From the NCBI RefSeq assembly GCF_000219625.1, contig NC_018209.1, positions 1,550,001 to 1,614,000 on the forward strand: a stretch of DNA of 64,000 bases, written 5' to 3'. The position numbers and the translations under genes are program-made. The notes below the pieces were generated by a model that worked only from the letters and a program-made list of their open reading frames with translations, was not told where the DNA came from and ran no database searches. This stretch comes from Zymoseptoria tritici IPO323 (Eukaryota; Ascomycota; Dothideomycetes; Mycosphaerellales; Mycosphaerellaceae). Positions 34,741 to 44,456 of the stretch are shown here, in pieces. The first letter of the stretch is position 1; every line of letters begins with the position of its first letter.

Positions 34741-35560
34741 CGCCTAGTCTACCGAACTTCTCGTTAATAGTACGCTAATACTATAACACCGACTACTTAA
34801 TCTTAGTAATAGTAGCCTTTAACTTGCTCCGTACGTTATTAACCTCGTCTATAATCTCCTTAATTAGCTCCTCCTTTAGCTAACCTTTTATGCCCTTTAA
34901 ACCGCTAATCTTATACTTTAAACCGCTAATCTTACGCTTTAAATCCGATACCTCCGACTCTAACGTAGCGATCTTATCCTACGCCTTATTTATCTTACCT
35001 CGCATACTACTAACTACCTCCTTTAATATAGACTTCTTTTCTACCGGCTCCTCCTTAATCTTTACCTACTCTCTAGTAAAACACGGAGGCTTACCCTTAT
35101 AGTAGTAGTAGGCGTAGGTAGCGGAAGTCTTAGAAGTCTTATAGACGAGCTTACGAGTCGAGTACTAGTAGCACTCGGTAACCGCCGGAATGCCTATTAT
35201 TTAATATTAGCCTACGAGCCTTACTACGTACCTTACGAGCTATATTACCTTCGTCCGTCTCTATAACTCTACGTACATAATCGTATCTTATAAGTATCTA
35301 ACGTCCGCTCTTCTTTACATTGCGGTCTACGCTCTATGCTCTAAGGATAGTATCGTTCTATTAGAGGTCGGAGATGTACTAGAAGTCTCTAGAGGTAGCC
35401 GTAGTAGGCTTAGTATAGACGAGGAGGTCGGTAGGTAGCTAAGGAGTAGGAGCGATAGCTAAAGTAGATACGGTCGCTAGCTTAGAGTCGCTACCGTCGT
35501 CGGAGAGAGAGGAGAGTAAGGAGTCTTCGAGAGAGAGAGTCCGCGTAGGCGGTCGGGGTC
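34740..35560 (-). pseudogene. Coiled-coil protein remnant, minus strand
   Basis: Read on the minus strand. After scattered frames near 35.2-35.5 kb (YDYVRRVIETDEGNIARKV) and YSTRKLVYKTSKTSATYAYY, one frame stays open from about 35,105 to 34,785. It contains KKSILKEVVSSMRGKINKAW and two tandem heptad-like blocks (LKRKISGLKYKISGLKGIK), then KEELIKEIIDEVNNVRSKL. This looks like a coiled coil. Frame changes upstream suggest introns or indels. No family recognised. It may be part of the DDE element or an older neighbour. Confidence 0.4.
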
Positions 35561-35639
35561 GCGAGCCTTACTAAGTTCCGTATTAAGTGCCGTAAAACTA
35601 GCTATTATACGCGCGAGGGTGCGATATTGCGAGCTATAT

Positions 35640-35880
35640 ATATTGTGTAACGAGCGAGCTACGAGCGCGCGCGGTAGAGTAGTAGAAGTAGTAGTATTAA
35701 TAAGAGGTTTAAGAGTCGAAGAAAATAATACTTATCTAAGTAAACGGCGTATTAGCGCGCACTTATATATAATTGTTAATAATTAGAGTAACTAGCGCAG
35801 CTATATAGCGACAATACGAGCGATTGGCGACAATGGCGGCGGTGGTAGTGGTAGTGGTTGTTATTGTAAGAAATGAGAAT
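35640..35880. other. Compartment border: end of RIP-type sequence
   Basis: Up to about 35,820 the sequence has the TA-rich mutated look. After a short GGC/GGT/AGT microsatellite-like stretch (35,838-35,868) it changes within tens of bases to ordinary, CA/TG-containing, gene-like DNA. Confidence 0.7.
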
Positions 35881-35968
35881 TGAGGTAGTGACCTAAATGT
35901 CACTATGGGCCGCGATCTGAGCGGTGCCGCCATTTACCCGCGCCACTCGAGCTGAAGCCGAAACAGAA

Positions 35969-35977
35969 CATAAATAC
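35969..35977 (+). promoter_or_regulatory. TATA-like element upstream of the first small secreted peptide gene
   Basis: CATAAATAC lies about 90 bp before the ATG at 36,061, a plausible core-promoter position. It is followed by a CA-rich leader (CACAACATCACTACCAC). Confidence 0.4.
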
Positions 35978-36060
35978 CGCCTGACCGGCTCCTCCTGTTC
36001 CACTTCTTGTTCAACACAAAAGATCCAGAAACACAACATCACTACCACAAGTCCCGAAAG

Positions 36061-36341
36061 ATGAAATTCACCACCTTTCTCGCGGTCGCCTTGATGGGCC
36101 TTGTCTCTACCGCGCTCGCTGTATGCTCTTGTCGTTCATCATCGCGCGATGACACACACTAACGCCTGCTCGAAGGGCTGTCAACACGACTGGGACTGCC
36201 ACGGAAGTTGCGGCAGCGCTGGCCAGCAAGCCTGGTGAGCTCTTCCCTCGTCTGACTTCCCTTAAGAATGTCGAGCGTGTGCTAATGCGACACACTGACA
36301 GCTTCCGCGGCGTATGCAAATGCCCACGGCCTCCTCAGTAA
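36061..36341 (+). CDS. Secreted six-cysteine defensin/knottin-like peptide (52 aa)
   Basis: Three exons: 36,061-36,120, 36,176-36,234 and 36,302-36,341. Intron 1 (55 nt, phase 0) is GTATGC...CACTAAC...AAG. Intron 2 (67 nt) is GTGAGC...GCTAATG...CAG and splits a Cys codon TG|C. Exon 1 codes exactly 20 residues, a signal peptide (MKFTTFLAVALMGLVSTALA). The mature part is about 32 residues with six Cys spaced C-x5-C-x3-C-x7-C-x4-C-x-C. The CxxxC...CxC layout is that of cysteine-stabilised alpha-beta (CS-alpha-beta) defensins. Unspliced, the frame stops early, so simple ORF callers miss the gene. Possible roles are antimicrobial peptide or effector, by inference only. It lies about 200 bp from the transposon border. 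Confidence 0.75.
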
Positions 36342-37510
36342 TGCCCGCTCCTCTCGAGCCTGGCTACACTGCGCCTTTGCGGGAACAAGATGAAATTCAG
36401 TGTTGTTTGGTGGGAGATGGAGATGGAGATGGGATGGTCCGAGGCAGACAGAGTCCTGAATGTATTGAGTGAATCCTCATATACTGCGACAATCAACTTA
36501 AATGCTTGCAAACAGTTGACGATAGGTCAGAGGCACCCATTTCTTCGTAGCGGATGTTGATGCGAGGTTCCAAAGTCAAACATCGTCACCAATATAGGAC
36601 CGTGTCATTCGAACTCCTCAAAGGTCGGATGTCGCCTCGAGCCTGATGCTGAGCCGTGGACTGGTCGACAGTCTCGTCATGGTTTTGCAGGGTTCGTCCT
36701 GGCTGGAGACAGTGCCGCGCCCGATGCACTCCTCTCGCGAGGGGTCCTGGACCGTCAGATCAATGTTGTCATCAGATGAACCTGTCCTGATCGAGGAGGT
36801 TGATCCTCATCGTTTGACTGCTTGCATCCATCATTGATCGCCCTCTTCTCAATACCTACCGCGAATGTGGAAACATCGTGGAGATGTCATCTGTTTTCTT
36901 GTCTCGATGCCTCATAGCATTGCCTGAAAAGACGTCACCTTCCAGGATGAGACCGGATGATGCTCACCGTCAGCTTCCGGCCACTCCCTGCACTGTATCC
37001 AAGCAGCGACACCGAGGGCGCAAGTTTCTCCTCCACTTCAAGGGACCATTCGTCGTTCCCGAGAGTAAGAGTGTTTGACTTGAGCATCGACAGCCAACCG
37101 TGCGGACTCTGGACCCAAAGCAAGTGGTCGAGCGCGCTCCCGAAGGACGAGACCGATGGCGCCGGGAGTCCGGAATGATGCAAAATCCGCGTCAAACATC
37201 ATCGATCCCATGCGCGTAAGCACTACTTGCCCAATGCAGTAGTCCGCGGGATGTGGAGTTCTCCACACATCCGGCGGGAGGGATCTCGTGGGGTGAGCGG
37301 AGCGATACAAAGATGACTTGCTCGCTGGAGAGTTTCCTATTCCTCCCCCTTTTCATTCGTCGTCGAACTCCAACACACAACACTCGACTTTTCGACAAAC
37401 ATCGTCTCATTTCGGCATCACCACTTCCCGAACTCTGTCGCAAGAGAGCAATTGGCGACATCCTCACTTCCAAACAGCACCACAAGTGTCAAGACCCAAG
37501 CACGACAATC
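36342..37510. other. Intergenic region between the two small peptide genes
   Basis: About 1.17 kb of ordinary composition with several short overlapping frames on both strands and none with family resemblance, signal peptide or good splice pattern. I see no gene here. It should contain the promoter of the second peptide gene. No clear TATA box seen. Confidence 0.5.
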
Positions 37511-37817
37511 ATGAACATCCAAGCCCTGATCGCCGTCATCTTCGTCGGTCTCCTCGCGCCCATGGCCACGGTATATCCTTCTTTCCATCCTTCACGACTT
37601 TTCCTTCTTATCGCTGACGACTCGGCTTTCAATAGGCATGCAGGACACCGTCTGAATGCTCTTGCTCCCACCACGGCGGTGATCCCATCTGGTGTGTGCC
37701 CATGCTCTTCCACTCCCTCGCTTGCTCACCATGACCTGAATGTTGGATGTACTGACTGTCCGTGCGTTTTGCAGCGTCAACAGACAGTGCCAATGCACGG
37801 GTCATATAGGCCGGTAA
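37511..37817 (+). CDS. Secreted six-cysteine knottin-like peptide (52 aa), paralogue-like
   Basis: Three exons: 37,511-37,570, 37,636-37,691 and 37,775-37,817. Intron 1 (65 nt, phase 0) is GTATAT...CTGACG...TAG. Intron 2 (83 nt) is GTGTGT...ACTGAC...CAG and again splits a Cys codon TG|C. Exon 1 encodes a 20-residue signal peptide (MNIQALIAVIFVGLLAPMAT). The mature 32 residues carry six Cys at C-x5-C-x-C-x8-C-x4-C-x-C. Total length, exon-1 length, both intron phases, the first x5 and the final x4-C-x-C match the gene at 36,061, so the two look like old tandem duplicates although residues between cysteines have diverged. The second-third Cys spacing (CxC) departs from the CS-alpha-beta rule, so the fold is open. 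Confidence 0.75.
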
Positions 37818-38240
37818 AAATCTTCCCGATCTCGCTGCCGGGATGGTTGGGACTTTGCTGCGGGTGCGGACGGGAGGAGAGGAGGCAGCTTCAAGAGTGT
37901 CATGGCGGAGAATCCAGCTCGGACATTTTTCGCGTCTTGTGAATGGGAGGGAAGTGGTGTACGCGAGTCGGGAGACGCATTCTGGACTTCGCGTGGTGCC
38001 GGAGAAATTCAGAGAAAGCCACGTAGCGATGTAGATCATTTCTGCTCAATGATGTCTGCATTTCAATCCATCTCTCATTGTCGTCACGCCCGTGCGATGC
38101 TCCTTTTGCTTCCACGGGTCGCTTGACGTCGTGAATTCATCGGACGGGCAGGATTACTTCCAATGGCTGCCCGCAAACTTCATTCGCCGTATACCTCAAA
38201 CTCTGCATCCGAAATCCGCACCATCTGAACCTCTCCACCA
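37818..38240. other. Intergenic; nothing recognised
   Basis: Overlapping short frames on both strands without family resemblance. It contains the 3' flank of the second peptide gene. Confidence 0.5.
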
Positions 38241-38241
38241 G

Positions 38242-38857
38242 TCACCCCGCGACATTCAGATACGCCTGGCTTCGCTCCTTGGACATGGCCAGCGCTTGGT
38301 ACGCTGTCGTCAGCGGGAACATCTTCGAGCCTGGGCCGTAGAGCCGGAACTCATCACGCAGCAGAGAAGGGACGCTTTTCAGGACCTGAATACAGAGAGC
38401 GATTGAAGCTTCTGTGGGAAGGTTGGAGATGCTGTTAGCTCCGCTGGATCGGATTGTGGTCCAGGAGAAGATGTATATTGATGCGAAGGTCTTGGACCTC
38501 GAGAAGGCAGACGAGCTTGAAGACCCAGGGATGAAGCAAGGTGTTTGCGACGGAGACGTCCAGAAGCCATAGATATGCGCCGTCGCAGGCGTCCGGTCCA
38601 TCGTCTGTGACTAAACAGTCCGAGAAGTCCGAGAAGCAGTCTGCCCGCGAGCTCTGGAATCATTGGTGGGGCATGCGGTGACTGTCGGCCAGCCGTCCGA
38701 TCGTGCTTTTGACGGCGTTCGCATCGGCCAGCGCGAGGCCGTGTCGCGCATCGTCGAGTTCAGCCAGGATTGACGGGATCCCGCCGGCCAAATTGAGGAG
38801 ACGCTGCATTGAAGATGCTCGTTCGTTCGGAGAATGGCTTGGTCTTCCGGTCATCAT
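38242..38857 (-). pseudogene. C-terminal remnant of a fungal transcription-factor-like gene
   Basis: On the minus strand three short frames join into something like the C-terminal middle-homology region of Zn2Cys6 regulators: LLNLAGGIPSILAEL, then YLWLLDVSVANTLLHPWVFK with LVCLLEVQDLRINI, then ASIALCIQVLKSVPSLL and RLYGPGSKMFPLTTAYQAL. Successive pieces are in different frames with no convincing introns, and no Zn2Cys6 DNA-binding motif is present upstream. This is most simply a decayed gene. The family call rests on the general pattern (helical stretch, GP...FPL..AY block) and is moderate at best. Confidence 0.4.
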
Positions 38858-39127
38858 GCGCGAGGAATGTCGGCTTTCGTGATGCGAAAGCTTGCAAAAC
38901 TAATATTGATTGGTCATCAAATATGAAGCAGTCAGCCATTGCGCAGCTCGTGTATCAAAAGCGGTCGTAAACAAACGAACACCTTGTGTCGAGGGTTCGA
39001 AGCATAAGACTCCGGAGACGAGAGCTGGACCAGTCTGATGAGGCCATCGGAATGATGCAACCAGTCGATACCCTCGTGCGGCATGACCGCCTGGGAGTCG
39101 GTCAGCAGCAAGGCATGTCCGATGGCA
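38858..39127. other. Intergenic; nothing recognised
   Basis: No frame with family resemblance. Composition resembles the flanking gene remnants. Confidence 0.4.
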
Positions 39128-39445
39128 AGAAATTGACAACAGTGAGCTTGTTGGTCTGGCACGCTATTGGCAGAAATGGCATTGGCAGTGCCAATGCCAA
39201 TTGGCATTAAACAACAATATTGTTAGCTGGCATGGCATAGAGGTCCGGAGCCAGACTAATGCCAGAAGGTGCCAGACAATGCCAGACAAAACCGGATATC
39301 GGCTGCGTATTCTGTCTTTCGACTGCATAAAACCTGGAAACGGACTAGAATGTAGGCGCATATCGCTAGCGGCTGCTTGTTGGCAGTATCTAGCATGCCA
39401 GACAGTGCCATTGGCATGCTACTCTGTGCTATTGGCATGGCATGA
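39128..39445. repeat. Dense TGGCA/TGCCA cluster
   Basis: About 19 TGGCA or TGCCA pentamers lie within about 320 bp on both strands, including the near-palindrome ATTGGCAGTGCCAAT and tandem TGCCAGACAA units. Far above chance by eye. It could be a decayed foldback or MITE-like repeat, or a protein-binding array. Confidence 0.6.
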
Positions 39446-39582
39446 AATCGAGCCCCAAACCAAGCCAAGCCAAACCAACAAGCTCACTGATTGACAATGC
39501 GGGAACCAGTCATTGTCCTGCAAGCCAGCATCCACGAGTCCTGATACCCACCACAACTACCGTGTTCACATATTTCACCAAC

Positions 39583-39861
39583 ATGCCTCAATCCTTCCGC
39601 CAAACAACGGGAGCTCGACCTTCCACCGCCACACCCTCCGACTCCGTCCTGATCATCATCGGCGCCTGGAACGAGTACACGGAAGGTGCATTGAATGGCA
39701 CCGATGCTGCCAACCCACACAAAGCAACGGCGTCCTTGCTCAACAGATACCGCGAGGCCAACGGCCAGATCGTGCACGTTGACCACCAAATTCCCAATAG
39801 AGCTCCGGTCTCCACGCCCGGCCCTCGTCTGGCGGAGGCACTCGAAGCTTTGGCTGCCTAA
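39583..39861 (+). pseudogene. C-terminal fragment of an AWNEYTEG-containing hydrolase-like protein
   Basis: A frame ending at 39,861 has SVLIIIGAWNEYTEG, reminiscent of the conserved AWNEW-type motif near the end of GH99-like carbohydrate-acting proteins, followed by a helical tail (LLNRYREANGQIV) and a stop. Nothing upstream continues the domain, so at most this is a leftover 3' end. The family assignment is weak. Confidence 0.25.
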
Positions 39862-39898
39862 GGGTAGCGAGAAGGTGGTTAAGTAGAAGCATCCTTAT

Positions 39899-40222
39899 TT
39901 GCTTGCAAATACCAATTCGCCTGAGGATTTGAAGTCGATTGATGCGAAGACGGTCGTGCTGGTGGGATACAGGCCGATCAGATCGTGCTGCTGGACAACG
40001 CTTCTGACACGGAAGTCAGGCCCCGCATGCGTGTCCACCACCGCTCGTGACGCTGTCCGCTTTAGGCATGACACCATCATTGTGGTGAAGGACTGCGTTG
40101 GCGATCGAGCCATCCCAAAAGCCAGCAGAGCGGAGGTTAGTCAGGTTACCAAGATGGCAATGCATAACTTGATTTGCTTTGCGACCATCGTGCAGAGCTC
40201 GGAGATCAACCAGCATGTGTAG
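39899..40222 (+). pseudogene. Isochorismatase-like cysteine hydrolase, C-terminal remnant
   Basis: Pieces in two frames, QIVLLDNASDTEVRPRMRVH then RDAVRFRHDTIIVVKDCVGD followed by RAIPKASRAEV and FATIVQSSEI, resemble the C-terminal half of fungal isochorismatase-fold hydrolases (VVVKDAVGDR-type block, then FATI). A frame change near 40,045 and an early TGA break it. The upstream catalytic Asp/Lys/Cys region is absent or unrecognisable, so a decayed gene is the likely reading. Confidence 0.35.
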
Positions 40223-41253
40223 CTTGTGAAAATAGTTAGCTGCAGCACGGACACCTACCTTGTCGCGAGATGCATAGCCTTCTCAGCATGCCACTCGCAA
40301 CGGAAGCCTCGTCGAGAAATTCGATCTGGTCCCAGCGCCAGGCTCACTCGCCAATAATGTCCCGCAGCATGAAGACCGTCCACGTGTTGAACGGAAGGTC
40401 GAAACCATAAGATTTTTTTGCGACATTGCCGTGGTGTTGTGTTCGAAATCGACCACGTTTTCTCGGAGAGATCTCCGGAACTCTCGACAGTGGGAACGGC
40501 TGTTTCATCGTCGCCTGAACCAGGTCTGCCTCATCTGCGAGAGTGAGAACTCCTACAATAACTCTGTCGATTGCCATCCGGTCTTGTCTTGTGCCGTTCG
40601 CCGGCTCAACGTCCGCGAACTGAAGGTCTTCCTGGGCTTGAACTCCGTCCCGAATCATGGTGATTCAGAGGTGATCGTTCGTCTTGCGGATGTTCTCTGC
40701 TTATCGCCTCCCGGGCAGATGGGGGCACATGGAGATTGGTTGTAGTAGAAGATGTATCAGAGTGGAAGGAAAGGAGATGAAGAAGGATTTACTTCGCTTA
40801 CACCATGGCGCTAGTGTTTAGCGTTGCACTCTCGGATAAAGTCCGGCGCACGTGTTCGTGGGGTGCAGATCTGGCGCATGCACTACGAGCGTGTCAATGC
40901 ACGCGTGAAGACGGACTCTGATACATTTTTGTTTAATCAATATTTGTTTCAGACTCCCATCAAAGTCCCATGATCATGCCGGCAGTTCATCGTGCATGAA
41001 ACAAAGGGTTCATTGTCGTCTGATTGCATGTGGGTGGCGAGCTGCCTCAGGTGGACAGGTGACGCGGCCCGTTCGGAACAGCGAGATCCATCGAATGGAT
41101 GGAATAAGGTGTCGCGCTAATTATAGCCAAGCGCCCGTTCGTAATTAGCCAAGACCAAAGAACATCCGTCAACATCGATCGGACATCCTCCTCCTCTCCA
41201 CGACGACAACAATAACATCACACAATATCACCCTCGCTGTCCTCCACACCGCC
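40223..41253. other. Intergenic; nothing certain
   Basis: Scattered short frames. One on the minus strand (40,344-40,658) has an open 104 codons but no family resemblance I can defend. The last about 150 bp, CA/TC-rich (CTCCTCCTCTCCACGACGACAAC), is a typical fungal leader for the gene at 41,254. Confidence 0.4.
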
Positions 41254-42213
41254 ATGACCCGCTCCGCTCTCATCGCCGCCGCCATTGCCGGCGCGTGGAC
41301 CATCACACCGACGCTCGCCGTCCCGCCCGAGGACTTTGGCTTCCCTTCCGCACCGAACGACACGATCCTCGACGTCTCCTTCCGCCAAACACTCAGCGGA
41401 TACGAAGACGTCGTGCCAGGAAGCCGCTACGGTATCGCCATCGCCGAGAATGAGCCCAATCTCAGTCTCAACACCACCGCCTACCCTCGACTGGACTCGT
41501 ACCAAGGCGAATACATCGTCATCATGGTCGATCCGGATGCCTCATACCCGGAGAATCCCTCCAACCGCTTCATTCTGCACTGGCTGCGACAAAATCTCAG
41601 CTCAGCAGAGAACGCCAATCCTCCACCAGCTGGTCTGCAAATTGTCACCGACACGGCGAAGTTACTAAACAGCTTCACACCCGCAATAGTCCAATATCGC
41701 CGTCCTTCGCCACCGACCAACTCCTCCGCTCATCGCTACATCTTGTACGCATTCGAGCAGCCACAGCACTTCCGCCTGCCAGAGCAGTGGTCCGGCTTGA
41801 GCGGCAGCAACCGCACGGGATTCAACCTGACGTCGTTCATCAGCGACACAAACCTGGGAATGCCATGCGCGGCAAACTACTTCTACACTTCCAACCAGAC
41901 TGTTGTACCTGATGACTTTGTCTCTACCAATGGCTCTTCCTACCCAGGTGGTGATGGCACGGCGATCACTTCCGGCGATCCACATGGTCCTGGCTCCTCT
42001 GCTCCAAACAACACCCACAGCGCCAACTCGACCATGCCGACTCGCATGCCGAATGCGACAACAAGTGGTGGTGCTGGACCATCGCCGACCTCATCTCCGA
42101 CGACATCTGCGGAACCTTCCTCGACCTCGGCCTCCACTGGTGGAACAGCCATGTTGACCGGCGCCGGAAGTCTTGTCGCCGCAGGCCTCGTCGGACTCGC
42201 CGCTTTGCTTTGA
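41254..42213 (+). CDS. Secreted, probably GPI-anchored PEBP-family protein (319 aa)
   Basis: Intronless. A signal peptide covers about residues 1-22 (ALIAAAIAGAWTITPTLA). The PEBP fold signatures are MVDPDASYPENPSNRFILHW at about 91-110 and HRYILYAFEQP at about 160-170, corresponding to the DPD...LHW and GxHRY...Q sites that form the phosphate/lipid-binding pocket. Many NxS/T sequons suggest glycosylation. Residues from about 215 on are Ser/Thr/Pro/Gly-rich (wall-protein-like), and the last about 22 residues are hydrophobic with small residues upstream, as for GPI attachment. Likely acts at the plasma membrane or wall. The ligand is unknown. The start has a good context (CCGCCATGACC). Confidence 0.88.
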   Translation: MTRSALIAAAIAGAWTITPTLAVPPEDFGFPSAPNDTILDVSFRQTLSGYEDVVPGSRYGIAIAENEPNLSLNTTAYPRLDSYQGEYIVIMVDPDASYPENPSNRFILHWLRQNLSSAENANPPPAGLQIVTDTAKLLNSFTPAIVQYRRPSPPTNSSAHRYILYAFEQPQHFRLPEQWSGLSGSNRTGFNLTSFISDTNLGMPCAANYFYTSNQTVVPDDFVSTNGSSYPGGDGTAITSGDPHGPGSSAPNNTHSANSTMPTRMPNATTSGGAGPSPTSSPTTSAEPSSTSASTGGTAMLTGAGSLVAAGLVGLAALL

Positions 42214-42992
42214 AGAATTTGAGACTTGTACAGCACATGTGGGAATTGAATGATCCACTGCGAAATTTGAAGTCGCACGGGATCTGGGTTGGATTGATGA
42301 TAATGTTTTTGGGCCCTTTTTTTTCTTTCTTATTCTACGGCACTGCTCGCAGGAAAGATACCAGACAGAGTGAGAGAGAGAGAGAGAGCATTTTCGTAAC
42401 AATGTATTCATATTGATCTACCGTCAGCCAGGAACCATCTTTGCTGTTCGAATTCGTGCCTGGTTCCGTCGGCTTTTGGTCTTCTTTCGGATTTGACTCC
42501 GGGTCTTACATCTGCTCCGGGATCTTTGAGCAAGCCACGATTTCAGTCCAAGCGAGACAACTATCCACGATGCGACCATTTGGACTGGGTATGACGACGA
42601 CTGATCAAATCCTACAGGTTCTGGACGATTTGGCGTGCATCAAACTGAGTCGGCGCCGGATCCTCCTCTCAGCTCCGACGATGAATACGCACTCTCAAGC
42701 CACAATCCCACCAGGGCCACCACAAGCGAGACAATTCTACCACACTTTCCGGTCTTTCCCCGCCGAACAAAGCCAGATCGAGACTGGATAGTCCAGGTTG
42801 GTATCCCTTGCTTCACGAGTCTGACATGCATGGAGTAAGATTGGATTCGCAATGATCGCACAGACAGGTACAAGTATGCGGGCGATGCGGCTCCGATTTG
42901 ACTCTCGATTCGTTTTTACTTTGCGTTCCCCGGAACACGACATCTCCTGATCCGTTGTACCTGTTGTACATCTCGCAAGCACAGCCACAGAT
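42214..42992. other. Intergenic
   Basis: Holds the 3' flank of the PEBP gene, a GA dinucleotide run (about 42,366-42,387) and the promoter of the amine oxidase gene. No additional gene supported. Confidence 0.5.
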
Positions 42993-44456
42993 ATGAAGAC
43001 CTCACTTCGGGCCAACGTCGGGATTCTCTCACTCCTCTGCATTCCAGCAGTCCTCGCCGACAACAACACACCTCAAACCGTCGACGTCGCAATAGTAGGC
43101 GGCGGCCTCTCCGGTCTCGCCGCCGCCAAAGTCCTCCTCGATGCCGGCAAAACTTTCACAATCCTCGAAGCCCGCGACCGTGTCGGCGGCAGAGTCCAAA
43201 ACCAAGACCTCAAAAACGGCGGCGTCACCGAACTCGGCGCCGCATTCGTCGGCCCAACCCAAGACCGCGTGCTCGCCCTCGCCGCCTCCCTGAATCTTAC
43301 TCTCATCCCCGAATATAATGCCGGCGACGTCGTCGCAGTCTTCGCCAACTCCACTTTGAAATACTCCACCGCGAGCCCGATCCCGCCGATCGACGACGAA
43401 TCGTCCAAACTGCTGCTGCAAACTATCGCATTTCTTGAGACGACTGCTGGGACGATTAATACCACCGCGCCGTGGACGCATCCTAATGCGACGGTCTGGG
43501 ATAGTCAGACGGTTGCCACTTTTTTCGATGGGCAGAGTCATCCTGTTGGTACCGTGCGCCGTTCGCTGTTGGATGTGTCGATTACGAGTATTTTCTCTGC
43601 TGAATCGGCTGAACTTTCTCTCTTCTACGCTCTTTCCTACATTGCGTCCGCAGGAAACGCTACCACACCGGGCTCCTTCATCCGCCTCATCTCCGTCGAC
43701 AATGGAGCGCAACAAGCCCGCATCACAGGCGGCACTGCCCTTCTCGCTACCGGCCTGGCCAGTCAAGTCGGCTTATCCAACATCCAACTCAACTCCCCCG
43801 TCCGCTCCATCGCCCAGCAACCAGACGGCACCTACCTCCTCACCACCACCTCCGGCTGCACCACTTCCGCCCGCAAAGTCATAGTAGCCATGTCCCCCCC
43901 TCTCGCCTCCCGCATCGAATACACCCCTCCCCTCCCGGCTTCCCGCGACCAACTCACTCAACGCATGTTCATGGGTTCCCTCGCCAAAGCCACCGCCATC
44001 TACTCCACTCCTTTCTGGCGGGCTTCCAATATTTCCGGCCAAGCCCTCTCTGACTTTGGAACTGTGCGAGCGACGTACGACGTCAGTCCGGCGGATGGGT
44101 CGTATGGCGCGATCTTAGGATTCGTCGAAGCAGATCGTGCTCGGGCTATTGACGACTTGACCGATGAGGAAATTACTAAATTAGTTGTTGAAGACTATGT
44201 GAGGTACTTTGGAGAGCAGGCTAGAGAGGTGAAGGAGTGGGTTGTGAAGAGGTGGGATAATGAGGTGTTCTCGAGGGGCGGACCGGTTGCGTTGGCTGGG
44301 GTGGGGACGTTGAGCAGGTATGGTCCTGCGTTGAGGGAGAGTGTGGGAGGGGTGTTTTGGGCGGGGACGGAGGCGAGTGAGTTTTGGGTGGGGTATATGG
44401 ATGGGGCGTTGAGGAGTGGGGAGAGGGCGGCGGGGGAGGTTTTGGGGGCGTTGTGA
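42993..44456 (+). CDS. Secreted flavin-containing amine oxidase (487 aa)
   Basis: Intronless. An N-terminal signal peptide (residues 1-22, ending AVLA) is followed by the FAD-binding Rossmann motif VAIVGGGLSGLAAAKVLL (about 32-49), an ILEARDRVGGRV block (57-68) and GAAFVGPTQDRVLAL. The C-terminal FAD-binding region is present (GVFWAGTEASEFWVGYMDGA then RSGERAA), the pattern of the monoamine/polyamine oxidase family, which oxidises amines to aldehydes or imines with H2O2 release. Length is usual for the family. No flavin-linking Cys is evident near the C-terminus, so FAD is probably non-covalent. The signal peptide suggests extracellular or vacuolar amine use. The substrate cannot be told. Confidence 0.92.
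   Translation: MKTSLRANVGILSLLCIPAVLADNNTPQTVDVAIVGGGLSGLAAAKVLLDAGKTFTILEARDRVGGRVQNQDLKNGGVTELGAAFVGPTQDRVLALAASLNLTLIPEYNAGDVVAVFANSTLKYSTASPIPPIDDESSKLLLQTIAFLETTAGTINTTAPWTHPNATVWDSQTVATFFDGQSHPVGTVRRSLLDVSITSIFSAESAELSLFYALSYIASAGNATTPGSFIRLISVDNGAQQARITGGTALLATGLASQVGLSNIQLNSPVRSIAQQPDGTYLLTTTSGCTTSARKVIVAMSPPLASRIEYTPPLPASRDQLTQRMFMGSLAKATAIYSTPFWRASNISGQALSDFGTVRATYDVSPADGSYGAILGFVEADRARAIDDLTDEEITKLVVEDYVRYFGEQAREVKEWVVKRWDNEVFSRGGPVALAGVGTLSRYGPALRESVGGVFWAGTEASEFWVGYMDGALRSGERAAGEVLGAL

Noticed and set aside
43029..43884. Long frames on both strands inside the amine oxidase gene
   Set aside because: Shadows of a GC-rich third-position coding region; the 487-aa frame holds all family motifs.
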